A stretch of DNA of 64,000 nucleotides from Atriophallophorus winterbourni (lineage: Eukaryota; Platyhelminthes; Trematoda; Plagiorchiida; Microphallidae). Where the stretch lies: positions 39,541 through 103,540 of the forward strand of contig JACCGJ010000256.1 of NCBI GenBank assembly GCA_013407085.1, read 5' to 3'. Position numbers and translations under genes: made by a program. Every line of letters begins with the position of its first letter. Positions within the stretch are counted from its first letter, which is position 1. Positions 34,334-45,441 of the stretch are shown one piece after another. A model generated the notes under the pieces. That model had not been told where the DNA came from and searched no databases. It saw only the letters and a list, made by a program, of their open reading frames with translations.

Positions 34334-36976
34334 TTATTGGTTAGCCCGTTTTCCATTTTCGCTCAGGACTCCCATTATTTTTACTATTTTACCATAACGT
34401 CATTTGCACCCACCGATTCGCAAGTGAACGTTATCGGCTGCAACACCCCAGCTTTTGACCCCGTTAACCCACACGTCTGGTTCATTCAGATAGAAGGTAT
34501 ATTTCGTTTTAGACGAACTACAAAGCAAGAGGCCATGTTTCCTTCTGTACAATCGTAATTACCATCATATATTGCAAAAGAAGTACTAAACGTCCTCGAA
34601 CCCATGCCTTCCAATTCACATAACGACACGCTGAAGCCTACTGTTCTTAAGCGTACTGTCTTCTGATGAAGCTAGGCTAAGTAAACTGGTTGCTGGTGTG
34701 GAACTCGGTCATTGCACTCCTTTACAGCTTTTACGTCACTTGGATTCACTTGCGTGCAACGCAAAGTTAAACGATTCTGTCTTACAGCAACTTTCGTTGA
34801 ATTGTTTGCGATCCAGCACCAAGGCCATTCTTGCCGTGTGCGTTGACATTGTTTTTCTTGACGCGTTGGATTAACTAACAGATAAAATTCAGGAAGGTTT
34901 GACAGAACCAGTATTAACCAAGTATCAGAAGGAAGTAACATCTCGAAGCTTAAAGCCACCGTGGCCACGCTGACTAAGGAACTCTCATCCTTGCAGCTCA
35001 CCATTTCCAACATCCAACGGTCCCAAACGTCAAGATTTAGACTTTGAAGTCGATCTGGAAGCAGAAGCCGTTCTCGCACTCGTGATACTATTTGGTTCTG
35101 CTATTACGACCGTCGGTTTAGAAACGCTGCGTAAATTGTCGCCCGGATGTAAACATCATAATGCTTACACGGCCACCTTGTCGGGACACCATGTAGCCAA
35201 TCAGTAATGGCGACGACTGCCCCTGGCCAACCCGCTAGTCTCATCCTGTACGTCTATGATGCGTCCAATAACCTCAACTTTCTCGTCAACACCGGCGCTA
35301 AAGATAGCGTTATACCGCGCATTTTATGAAATTCGTTACCTGCGTCCATCGGGCATCACACTGAGGTGGCTAATGATTCGAACATCCGGACTTAAGGTGA
35401 TAAAATTCTCAAACTTGATCTCGGACTCAGACGTGCATTCACCTCCGTCTTTCTGATAGCCGATGTTAAAACGCCTATAATCGGTATTGAATTCCTGAGG
35501 AAGTACGGTTTTATACTCGTTCTTCAAAACCGACGAATACATGACAATACCACGTCACTCAACGTGTCTGGAAATATCCTTTCCATCAGCTCACCCGGTC
35601 TTCGCATTTTCGTTCTAAATAATGCCACATATAGTCATAACTTGCGTGATTTTACCTCATTAACCCACCTATCGTCATACACCGAGAAATCCTCCAACGA
35701 TGTTCAGCATCACATAGTCACTAAAGGCCCTGAAGTTTTTGCTAAAGCTCGCAGAAAACCACCTGAAAAGCAAAAAGCGGCAAAATGTGAATTCGAACAT
35801 ATGGCTGCACTGAGTATTATTAGATAGTTCAATAGTCCGCGGGCATCGTCATTACACATGGTCACCAAAAAGAACGGAGATGGGAGACGTTGCATAGGTT
35901 ATCGTGCGTTGAATATTGTTACACAACGTGACCGCTACCTATTCCTAACATTTACGATTTTTCGCTAAGCCATGGAGGGAAAACAGTGTTCTTTAAATTA
36001 GACCCCGTACGTGCATACCACCAGATTCCTATGGCCCCTGATAATATTGCTAAGACTGATGTAATAACGCGGTTTTGTTTTTACGAATTCCTTCGCATGC
36101 CCTTTGGTTTATGCAACGCATAACAGTCTTTCTAAAGTTTCATGGATCATATTCTTCGTGGTCTTGATTTCGCCTTCGTGTGTTTCGTCAACATATTAGT
36201 AGCTAGTTCATCACACGAGTAGCATGTACGACATCTCCGTGAAATCTTTTAACGTTTTGCCCAATACGGCGTTACTATACATCCCGTCAAATGCGTTTTT
36301 GGCCAGTCGACCATCGATTTTTTTGGTTATAGGATTGACAGTAATTGAAAAAGCCCGTTACATGTAAAAACACGGTCCATACTAGAATACCCTATTCCAC
36401 AATCTATGAATAGCTTACGCTGTTTCCTAGTCGTCGTTAATTATTAGGGACGATTTATCCCCAACGCCGCTAAAATACTAGAACCGCTCACGGATATGCT
36501 TATAGGTAATGTCCGAAGGCTTCCCATTACTACAGCAGCAGAATTAGTCGATGTTAAAAAAGTTTTGGGCAACGCTTCTGCTCTAAGTCACTTGAAAACC
36601 GACGATAGCGCCCATTTGGTTCTGAAAAACAACGCATCACATGCTGCACTCGGAGATGTACACAACAAGATGTAAACGGCGAAATTCAACTACTGTCATT
36701 TTTCTCACGGACGTTGCAACCGGCTCAGAGAATGTATAGCGCATTTGGACGCGAATTTCTCGCCTTTTACCTAGCTATTAAACACTTTCGTCACCCAATC
36801 AAATGACGCACCTTTATTGTGTTCACCGATCATAAACCAATGGTTTATGCTTTCCGTTCTCCGACAGTCCCACATTCTCCAAGACAAATTCGTCAACTTG
36901 ACTTCATTGCTCAGTTAACCACAGATATTATACATAACGATAGTGACCGTAACATCGCCTCTGATCCGTTATCACG

Positions 36977-37744
36977 TTGTATTATCCAACAGATGGGCAA
37001 CCCTATACTCGACCTCAGAGAACTGGCCAGTCATCAATGAAAACAACGCTGAATTTTTCGAAATCGTCGCAAATAAATCACTCAAATTTGCCCTTTTGCC
37101 GCTGCTCGATTATGATTCCAAGATCCACTGTGATATATCGACCTGTAAACCTGGACCATTCGTCCCGCAAATATATCCCTGGAAGAGTTTTGATCACTTT
37201 CACGGACTGTCGCATTCGCTCAACCGTCAAACTCATAAGAGATCGTTTGATCTGTTACAATATGCAACGCGAAATTCATCAATGGGCAAAACACTGTGTG
37301 ACTTGCCAGATCAACCAAATCCGCCGACAAACTCGTACACCTTTAAGTACATTTCCTTTACCCGTCGGTCGATTCGAGCATGTCCACCTGGACATCTTGG
37401 GTCCCTTATCTGATTCACGAACGTATAGCTATATCCTGACCTGTGTCGACAGATTTACATGCTGGCCCATATCAGTTCCTTTGCGAGATATCTCTACCGA
37501 TCCCATCGCACGAACATTCGTCGATTCTTGGTTCTCCATCTTCGCTGTTCCTGCTACCATTACCACCGGCAGAGGATCGCAATTAACTAGTGTTTTCAAT
37601 CGATTGCTAACTAGTGTTTCGTTCCGCGAAATAAGCCGCATACTTGGATGTGATCATCTGTGTGCCACAGCATACAACCATGCAGTTGATGGACTAGTTG
37701 AAAGTTTCCATAGTCAGTTGAAGGCTGCCCTCGCCGCTCTTTAG
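36977..37744 (+). pseudogene. Integrase region of the inner CsRn1-like element
   Basis: This 255-codon frame reads HCVTCQINQIRR (zinc finger end), HVHLDILGPLSDSRTYSYIL (first Asp), TTGRGSQLTS (second Asp replaced by Gly) and DGLVESFHSQLKAAL (Glu present). It is typical of CsRn1-family integrases, but is catalytically broken. Only one long open frame survives. Confidence 0.8.
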
Positions 37745-38006
37745 AAACAGAATGGTCTGAATGCCTTCCTATTCTACTTCCTGGTATTCGAAACACCGTT
37801 AAAGAAGACATCGGTTGTTGTCCTTCAGAGTTGGTATTTGGCACCACACTGAGGCTGCCTGGTGAGATGGTACTGGACACATGCACTATCGGCGAACTTA
37901 AGCCACCGTTCTGCTGCTCGAGACTCATGAAACACTTTCAATCCATCAAGCCCGCACACACACGCGATTCCGACAGTCTATCATTTATCCACAATGAGCT
38001 CAATAG

Positions 38007-38336
38007 TTGTCCCTACGTTCTGTTCAAGCTGTTAGAATGACCTTACAAAATTCGTACGAAGGACCATTCAGAGTAATGGGACGCAAAGAGAAATATTTCG
38101 TTCTGCTACGCAACGGCATGAAAGACAAAGTTAGCATTGATCGATTAAAACCTTGCTTACGACGAACAAAATTCATTACAAAAGCTATCCCTTCGACTCC
38201 AACCACACAACCTATGACGAGCAGTGATGTTCTTTCAAATCGGCCCTCACCCGTTTTATGTAACCCTTCACCACGTGAAACACGTAAAGCCCGTAGAGTG
38301 AGTTTCCCAGCAAGACTGGTTGAGTATATACCATAA
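38007..38336 (+). pseudogene. C-terminal integrase domain of the inner element
   Basis: SYEGPFRVMGRKEKYFVLLR followed by KVSIDRLKPC is the C-terminal domain typical of this family. A Pro/Thr-rich tail ends at 38336, 49 bp before the 3' LTR. Confidence 0.75.
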
Positions 38337-38384
38337 ACGGTGTATCGAGCCTCAATCCGTCGAATCACGCTCTAGGTGGAGTTC

Positions 38385-38729
38385 TGTAGCACTTTGTAAC
38401 TTCACTTGCTTGTTCTAATCACACACTTGTTTTATTACACAATGTACTTGTTGCATGCTCGTCCTCATCCTGCTTTGATCGCTGATGCTGTATTGTTGCA
38501 TGTTTGTGAATCACGATGGTTAACGGCAAAATTGACGTGTCGCCGCATTTTTTAGCTTCGAGAATAATCATTGCCGATCACGGCGACGCACCGGAGTTCG
38601 GAGTTAGAATATTTGTGTGTGTGTGGATAATTGCATTGGACATTTAATTTTCACTCACCTTGAGTCCGTTCGTTTGCCCATGTGTTACTGTAACATTTTT
38701 CTGTTATATTTTTGCACATATCTACTACA
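38385..38729 (+). repeat. 3' LTR of the inner CsRn1-like element
   Basis: It starts TGTAGCA and ends CTACTACA, aligned with the LTR at 33965-34333. It is about 25 bp shorter through small deletions. Confidence 0.8.
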
Positions 38730-38733
38730 CACC

Positions 38734-39108
38734 ATTCGAGTCTCTCGCGTGAAAACACAACCAGCCCAGTTCAACCATGTAGTCGGTAGGTTGCCAACGT
38801 CAAAGTATGTTGCTAATTTATCATACAACCGCCTTGCTGATAATCCGTACGATGAACTTAAACATGCCATCATTTCACGTACTTCATCCCATGACGAGCA
38901 AACCCTACGGATGCGGTCGTCCGGCATAAAAATGGGTGATCACAAACCATCAGAACACCTGCGACACATGCTTCATTTACAAGGAGACAACCCTGTGGAT
39001 GAAAAAACCATTCGTGAATCAAGGGAGAAAAAGCTTACAGAAGACGTTCGCAAATCCTCAGCAATTATTGACAAGCCCACTAGTCCCACACTGATTCTAG
39101 CACACTGA
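38734..39108 (+). pseudogene. Gag capsid fragment of the outer CsRn1-like element
   Basis: The frame reads QFNHVVGRLPTSKYVANLSY, NPYDELKHAIISRTS and a KPSEHLRHMLHLQGD block, the capsid pattern of CsRn1-type gag proteins. It begins directly after the inner 3' LTR, so its N-terminal part is found 4.8 kb upstream at 33879-33963. Confidence 0.75.
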
Positions 39109-40728
39109 TCCAAAGCGAATTTAAGTGTTTAGATCGATGTTCAATAACTCATCATTGCGAGTACAGAATCCCGTAGTAACTCTAAAAATCGACATCCCTG
39201 TCAGTCCAAGAAACGATCCACCTATCGTTCTAACGATCCCATTTTTGCTTCCTTCACCGTAGATTCAGTGCAAAGTCCCTGCATTGTACGTCAACTTGAA
39301 CATACGGATCAACTTTGTCCTAACAGGGAAACCGCTAGCCCGGGCAGTAGAAACGGCAGCTCTGTCGGCACCCTTCAAACCCGTCTGTTATACGTTGCCG
39401 ACAGGCTAACGAAAATGAGATTCCTCATCGACACTGGTGCCGAACATATCGTAATCCCATTATCAAATATGAAATTCAAGAAACCGTCGTCGATGACGTT
39501 ACACACGCAAACAGCACGAAAATTGCTACTCTCGGTCAATGATCACTTTTTGTCGAATAATGATCGAAGACGTAACTGTCGATGTAATTTTACGCTCGCC
39601 GGAGTACCCGTTGTTTGTGAAGATTTCCTTTCTTTCCTTCCCTTTGATGTTTAAATCAATATAGCTGGAAGTAAGCTTATTTGCAATTTAACAAAAAATA
39701 ATTCATTTGGTAACTTCTGTGATTTTCTTATCCAAACCATTCGAGTACTTATCACTGACAACCTTCTGTGACTTACTGACGGAATTTTAATAAGTTTTTG
39801 AACCGTGTTCGCACTCTACTACTGACAAACATGAACTCAAGCACGACGTCCTGACCCGTGTCCTCCAGTGTTTATCAGACACCATCGTTTAGCTCTTAAC
39901 TCGTTCGAGGTAGCAAATCGTGAGTTTGAGCGCATGCTTGAACTTGGAATCATACCATACATCCAATCACCCTTGGCAAGCCCCCTTCCCATCGCGGAGA
40001 GAATAAATGTGATTATTGGCGTTCATGTGGAGATTACCGTGCTCTTAACAGAGTTACTATTCCCGATCTCTATCTCATTTCCTACATATATGACTTCGCA
40101 ATTTCCTTGTATGGAAAGACTATATTTTAAAGCGGATCTGGTACGTGCTTTCACCAGATACCTGTCGTCGGGTAAGATATCCCGAAAACACCCATCACCA
40201 CACATTTAAGTGTTCTTGAATATCTAAAAATGCCGTTTGGTTAACGCAAAGCTACTCAAACATTACATCGATACATGGACCGTGTTTCCCAAAGATTATC
40301 TTTTCTTGTGTATATATTGATGTCGTCCTCATTTCTAGTTAGTCTCGATTGTAACATGCAGAACATCGGCGTGTGGTGTTGTAGTTACTTTCTCAGTTTG
40401 GTGTTGTGATTAACCCGGATAAACTAATTTTTGGTGTCACTTCCCTCGAAATTTTAGGACATAAAGTCGATCGACACGGAATTCGCCCCTAGCCCAATGA
40501 GCTGTCATCAATTAACGACTATCAATTCCCCACTTCAGTTCGACAGTTACGTCGATTCCTTGGTTTAATCAATTATTACAAAAGATTCATTCCGAAATGT
40601 GGTAACATATCTTAACCAATGACCGATTTGTTACACGGATATGAGCGTCAATTTAAAATGAACGCCGATGCTTCTTAATCATTTACACGATTGAAGGCCG
40701 CATTCAATAAGGCCTGTACATTATCCTA

Positions 40729-41087
40729 ACTCCGCCAAGGACGGTCCCAAGCCCGTCTGAGAAAGGAGGAGGGTTGGGCTCAGGGCTAGCATCCCTGTCC
40801 CGTAAAACCTACATTGCTACAGAAACGATGACAACAGATCCGTGGTTCGGTCATGTCTGCAGGATGGATCCCAGTTCGCATACGAAGGTAGCCATGCACT
40901 GGCATCCGCAAGGTAAACGAAATAGGGGACGGCCCAAGGAAACTTGGCACATAACTTTGGAACGCGAACTACATGCACAAGGATTCACGGTGCAGACGGT
41001 AACGGAAGCAGCGACAGACCGGAACCACTGGCATGAAGTTGTCTTCGCCTCATGTGCCACCCGGCACGGAGAGGACTGAACTGAAAA
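40729..41087 (+). mobile_element. 5'-truncated RTE-like LINE insertion with 14-bp target-site duplication
   Basis: The coding part reads WFGHVCRMDPSSHTKVAMHW, GKRNRGRPKETWHITLEREL and a final RNHWHEVVFA. This is the very C terminus of RTE-type polymerases (W.GH..RM, RGRPK.TW). It ends with CTGAACTGAAAA. TGTACATTATCCTA occurs at 40715-40728 and 41088-41101. The insertion interrupts the polymerase region of the outer CsRn1-like element. Confidence 0.9.
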
Positions 41088-41646
41088 TGTACATTATCCT
41101 ACATGTCACAGAATCCTCATGCTTCAATTTGGCTTACCACGGATGCATTCAAACAGCAGTCAGTGCAATCCTACAGCAAAGAAGTGATGGCGTTTTTCAA
41201 CCGCTTGCATTATTTTCTGTCGTCTCCAACCGACCTAGACACGTTGCAGTACATTTGGTCGTGAATTGTTAGGTATGCACTATGCTGTTTGCCATTTTTG
41301 AAATTTGCTCAAAAGCCGCAATTTAATTGTTTAGACCGACCACTAACCTACGAAATTTGCTAGTTAGCTATAGCTGATAGATATTCGTCCATTGAGATAT
41401 GTCAACTTGAATATATTTCGAAATTTACGAGTGATATACGTTATCTGTCTGCATCATTAACACATTTGCAGATGCGTTTTCTCGCATGAAACTCACTGCA
41501 TTCAGTCGATTGAATTTGGGTCGAAAGAATTCAGCAGTGGCTGAGCAACATTACAGTAACAGCATTATTAATTTACCTCATCGCTTAGAGTTCAATGTGT
41601 CCCCAACCTCAATTCCAGTTTGACTGAATGATGTCATTTATCCACC

Positions 41647-42060
41647 GTGCATCCCCGTCATTCAGTATCAAAGTTACTTAGGACGTCCATTTTTGAAAAA
41701 TTTCATTTCCTTTCAAAGCCCGGCATTCGTGCTATTCGTATGTTGATAACTGATCGCTTTGTTTGGCGAAATACGCACGCGTATATTAAAAATTGGACAA
41801 AATCCTGTATCCAGTGTCAACGCAGCAATGTACCACTCTCAGTGCCCCAAGATCTGTTCCTCCACCGAGACAACGTTTTCAGCTGTTTCATCTTGACATT
41901 ATCGGTCCTTGGGTAATCTATAATGGTTTCACATACATTATAACATGTGTCAACCGTTTTGGCCTCCGGCCTATAGCCATCTCTATTACCGATATTACAG
42001 CAGAAACCGTAGCGAAAAGGTTTCCGCAAAACTGGATCAGCAATTAAGGTGCCCCATCAG
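41647..42060 (+). pseudogene. Integrase of the outer CsRn1-like element, frameshifted
   Basis: Two overlapping frames (41647-41916 and 41793-42047) share the domain. The first gives the zinc-finger end (NWTKSCIQCQRSN); the second gives FHLDIIGPWVIYNGFTYI and ITAETVAKRFPQNWIS. A further piece near 42060-42080 reads TMDREYQF. The Glu region is not readable. Confidence 0.75.
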
Positions 42061-43131
42061 ATATTACTATGGATCGTGAATACCAGTTTCAATCCACCAT
42101 TTTTCAAAAGTTCAATATTCTCCCAGATGTTAAACGGTTTTATCCACAGCTGAAAGCCGCAATTATAACACATGGTAATTCGAAAAACTGAACAGAGAAG
42201 CTGTCATTGATCTTTCTTGGTTTACGTGCTACAGTCAAAGAAGATCACCGTTATTCCGCGGCAGATTTAGTTTACGGCACACCACTCCCCCTCGCTGGTG
42301 AATTGATCGCATCCCATGATGTGGCAGCAGATATTACTGTTCCCAACTATGTCAATCGCTTACGATACTTCATGCGTCAATTGCGTGCCGCCACCACTCG
42401 CCAATACACTCGTAATGTTTACTTCCAAATGATTTACATCCATGTACTTTTGTTTTTATTCGAACTGATCACACGCGCAAACCCCTGCAAGCCTCAAACA
42501 CCGAACCCTTCAAATTCATTAGCGTCTGTGCTAAATACTTCGTCCTTGAGCGAAATTATGCTCAAGATGCGGTTATTATTGACCTCTTGTAGGCAGCTTT
42601 TATCGAACCAGTGTGTGATGCAACACCACCCTTAAACTTTCACGCCTGAAGTGGTACCCTAAATGTTGACGGTTTGTCTTTAACCTTGAACAGTCCTATT
42701 GGTCACAGTGTGACTCAGTCAACCCAATCAACCCAGCCGTGTGAACTCTCTCTCACATCTTCTGTCTCACCCTCCTCAATTCAAAACACTTGTTTAGGTC
42801 GTAGAGACGGCTATTCTTGCAGACTACACGGATTAAAGTTTTTTCGTTTTGAACATTTCAATCTTTTCAGACACTAGTTAGTATTATGGTGTTTACATCA
42901 TTGTATATTTCAGCATTTGCATTTTGATTTTAATTGATCTGGCATCATTAAGTAGAATACTAACACAAGAATGAGCGAAATTAAAAGAAGTGAAGGTAGA
43001 TTTAGGCAACAATTTAGGGCAATTAATATTTAATTTATTTTTTTGTAAGAAAATTGGAATTGACATAAAAAAAGATGTGTGTGGCATTTTTAGCGGTTGT
43101 AAAATGATATGAGCCAGAACAAATAAATGTT

Positions 43132-43457
43132 CAAACACAGAATCACAGTGTGGTTCTTAATGAAGCACTCAAGGCGCATATGGACGACCAAAGTAATGTG
43201 TTACTCACAAACCCAGCACTTAAACATCGTGGTTCGTTGTACGAACCCTATGTAACAGTAATATTCAGGTATAACTTTGCTTACCACTTATCCACTGTTT
43301 CAAGGCTCACTGAACCTTATCTTTCCACATGATGACGGCAAACAGCCAGAAACCGGTAGTTCTGTGTAAGTGCGGGGCATGTGAGCAACACATAACTTTG
43401 GTCATCCATAAGCGCCTTGAGTGCTTACCCAAAAATCACTTTGAGATTCTGTGTTTG
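43132..43457. repeat. Fold-back element with ~77-bp inverted arms
   Basis: CAAACACAGAATC at 43132 is inverted as GATTCTGTGTTTG ending at 43457. The arms continue with GCACTCAAGGCGC.TATGGA and GACCAAAGT.ATGTGTT. Internally and just outside, GTACGAACCC.ATG occurs at about 43240 and 43478, each within a small palindrome. No coding sequence is present; this looks like a MITE-like or satellite-derived hairpin. Confidence 0.7.
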
Positions 43458-43544
43458 TACATCATTGTTCGTAGTACGAACCCCATGAAATAGTGGCATT
43501 CGACAATAACTTTGGGAACAAAATTAGTTTGTAAGAAAAAATAT

Positions 43545-44045
43545 TAATGTCAGATAACAATAACGTTCTTTTAAAATATTTTCAAGATTTACGAATGACA
43601 AGGATATGAAGAAATGAAGAGCAGAATTGAAACGTTATTACGGATAAAGTTTTGCAAATAGTAGTGAAATTGTCATAAAAGAATATATAAATAAATTATA
43701 TATGCATAAATTGACTTTTCAAGGATAGTTGGTTGAGAAAACTGAAAAAAATAACATAGATACTTCGAAATTAATAAATTTGGAAAAAATGTGGGGATGT
43801 GAAAGGGTGAGGTATAAATAATAATAATAATAGTATATTCTTGGTAAACCAAGGCATGCAAAACATGATGAGGTTATCAATGTGTACAAAATAAATAAAT
43901 TGTAAAAATGACCTTATCAAGCGGAATTTTTGAATATTTTTCCGTTTAATAAAGGATGGTAAATTTACAATGGTAAGAAAGTTAATTTTTTCGCGCAATG
44001 TCACACAGTAATAAAGATTCATTTAGATTTTATCAAATTAAGCAA
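43545..44045 (-). repeat. AT-rich dispersed repeat, composite copy
   Basis: 43545-43825 matches 51900-52195 in the same orientation (TAACAAT.ACGTT, GATTTACGAATG.CAAGG, GGTATAAATA). 43828-44045 matches 51745 onward and the reverse complement of 8970-9145. A TAA microsatellite separates the halves. Confidence 0.65.
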
Positions 44046-44054
44046 ATGGCTTGG

Positions 44055-44620
44055 GGTCGTGCCCGTTCCGTATGCGATTTATTCTTCTGCAGATAACGAA
44101 AATCCAGCTGGTGAACGCATTTTGGTTCGATTGGTCGACAATCTTTCAAGAGTATTGGAGCACAGCACCCTATTGACTCCTCCCTGCCACACCCTCTCTC
44201 ATCCCCCACAATTTCTTAGATTTTATTATTCCGATGGATTTATGTTCCCTTTTCAATCTTCTTATTCAAACTTTCCGTAAAAATATGAATTTATTTATAT
44301 ATAATTTATTTATCAATATTTTAATGACAACTTCATTACAATTCGCACCACTTTTTCCATAATTACCTTCCATTTCTGTTCTCCATTTGTTTCTTGCATC
44401 CTTGCCATTCGTAAAGCTCGACATATTTTAAATGAAATTTTATTTCTATCAGACATTGATAATTTTTTTCTTACCCACTGTATTAATTTTCCTTATAGAA
44501 CGGAAAAAAATGTTTAAAAATCCCGCTCACTTCGGTCACTTGCACTGAACTATTTTCTTTTGCTGTTCACATTTTGATAAACTGCTCATGTATTGCACGC
44601 CTTATATATCCAAGAATATA
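44055..44620 (+). repeat. AT-rich dispersed repeat, reference copy
   Basis: It is the reverse complement of 51740-52325 along nearly its whole length: CGTTCCGTATGCGATT, GGTTCGATTGGTCGACAATC, CCACACCCTCTCTCATCCCC and CATGTATTGCACGCCTT. It is about 570 bp with no open frame. The gypsy element is inserted at its right end. Confidence 0.75.
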
Positions 44621-44625
44621 TTTAA

Positions 44626-44995
44626 TGGGAAAAGACGTTTATTTTCCCTAAAAACTCAATATCTTTGAAGATATTACGGTTCTATATTGACACTATGTCA
44701 ACATAGATTTGAATTATTTGGCGCGAAAAACATGATTATAATTTGATCATATTCGCCCTTTATTCTGATTGGTCCATCGAGTTTTGACACGGTTTTAATG
44801 TGCTATTTTCCAAGGTCATTTCCTTTTACATTCTCAGCCTATATATATGGATGAGTAAACCATGTTTGTTATTATTGGAAGTGAGCTCCCATACGAACTT
44901 CTCTGAAGCTTTGGTCTTCTCTCTCAATAGTCGGTTGGGCAATATTGTGGAAAGCATATCCGGTGCATTATTAGCTCCATATCAAGAACGTAACA
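44626..44995 (+). repeat. 5' LTR of the gypsy element
   Basis: It is 370 bp, TGGGAAAAG... to ...GAACGTAACA. It contains CAGCCTATATATATGG near 44840, a TATA-like box. Confidence 0.92.
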
Positions 44996-44998
44996 GTT

Positions 44999-45016
44999 TG
45001 GCGACGGGTTTATTCA
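44999..45016 (+). promoter_or_regulatory. Primer-binding-site-like sequence of the gypsy element
   Basis: TGGCGACGGGTTTATTCA starts 4 bp after the LTR end. The TGG start fits pairing with a tRNA CCA end. The tRNA species was not determined. Confidence 0.6.
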
Positions 45017-45028
45017 AGTTACGAAATC

Positions 45029-45439
45029 ATGGAACAATCCAAGATAGAAATTCTTTTGGAGCGACAAATGATGCTAATGGAACTTCTTCTGCAGAAGCAA
45101 GTACCAATCACAGAACCTCGTGCTATTCCACCCTCCGTTGACGGAATTGCGAACAGCATCGCAGAATTCTCCTATGATCCGGAAGCTAACGTCACATTTG
45201 AAACTTGGTTCAGGCGTTATGAAGATCTTTTTCGTGTTGATTTTTCAGCCCAAGATGATGCATGGAAAGTCCGGCTGCTGCTACGTAAACTTGGCCCAGC
45301 AGAGCTGGATAAGTACTGCAACCTGATCCTTCCCAAGAATCCTCGGGATAGAACTTTTGATGAGACGATCAAGTCACTGATTGAACTTTTCGGTGAGCAG
45401 GTATCTCTCTTCAACACCGTTACAGGTGCCTCAAGCTGA
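45029..45439 (+). CDS. Gypsy gag, N-terminal part (frame ends at a frameshift)
   Basis: ATG at 45029, 34 bp after the LTR. The 136-residue product begins MEQSKIEILLERQMMLMELL (a Leu/Met-rich coiled-coil-like helix) and continues with FETWFRRYEDLFRVD and KLGPAELDKYC, typical gypsy capsid text. The frame changes near 45418: the following frame opens with RCLKLKMNDTDDFLTH, the natural continuation, which indicates a 1-nt deletion rather than a true stop at 45439. Confidence 0.85.
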   Translation: MEQSKIEILLERQMMLMELLLQKQVPITEPRAIPPSVDGIANSIAEFSYDPEANVTFETWFRRYEDLFRVDFSAQDDAWKVRLLLRKLGPAELDKYCNLILPKNPRDRTFDETIKSLIELFGEQVSLFNTVTGASS

Positions 45440-45441
45440 AA

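Larger units (their letters stand above)
33965..38729 (+). mobile_element. Inner CsRn1-like LTR retrotransposon nested in an older element, degenerate
   Basis: LTRs lie at 33965-34333 and 38385-38729. Between them, in order, are gag pieces (FDPVNPHVWFIQIEG at 34455-34500), protease (LNFLVNTGAKDSVIP near 35270), reverse transcriptase (FFKLDPVRAYHQIPMAPDN near 35990-36050 and a damaged FVCFVNIL at the catalytic box), RNase H (FTDHKPMVYAF at 36820) and integrase (37160-37744). Flanking CACT (33961-33964) and CACC (38730-38733) look like a mutated 4-bp target duplication. The catalytic YVDD is lost, protease DTGA reads NTGA, and integrase TDRG reads TGRG. Confidence 0.8.
33879..42640 (+). mobile_element. 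Outer CsRn1-like Ty3/gypsy element, split by nested insertions, degenerate
   Basis: The gag N-terminal part (SLTSFSMNETRLWFAQIEA) is at 33879-33963. It stops where the inner LTR begins and resumes after the inner element at about 38734 with KTQPAQFNHVVGRLPTSKY. Capsid-like text continues to 39108. A protease block FLIDTGAEHIVIP is at 39420-39460. Reverse transcriptase pieces follow ([18 protein letters not shown] and KADLVRAFTR at 39920-40160). The integrase is at 41650-42060 (CIQCQ, HLDIIGPW, then TMDREYQF), followed by a C-terminal part to about 42430. An RTE fragment (40729-41087) is inserted into the polymerase region. Many stops are present. The CsRn1 assignment rests on gag and integrase motif style. 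Confidence 0.75.

Noticed and set aside
33879..34397. 172-codon plus-strand open frame with membrane-like segments
   Set aside because: It crosses the start of the inner LTR at 33965. Its first 28 codons are gag from the outer element and the rest is LTR sequence read by chance.
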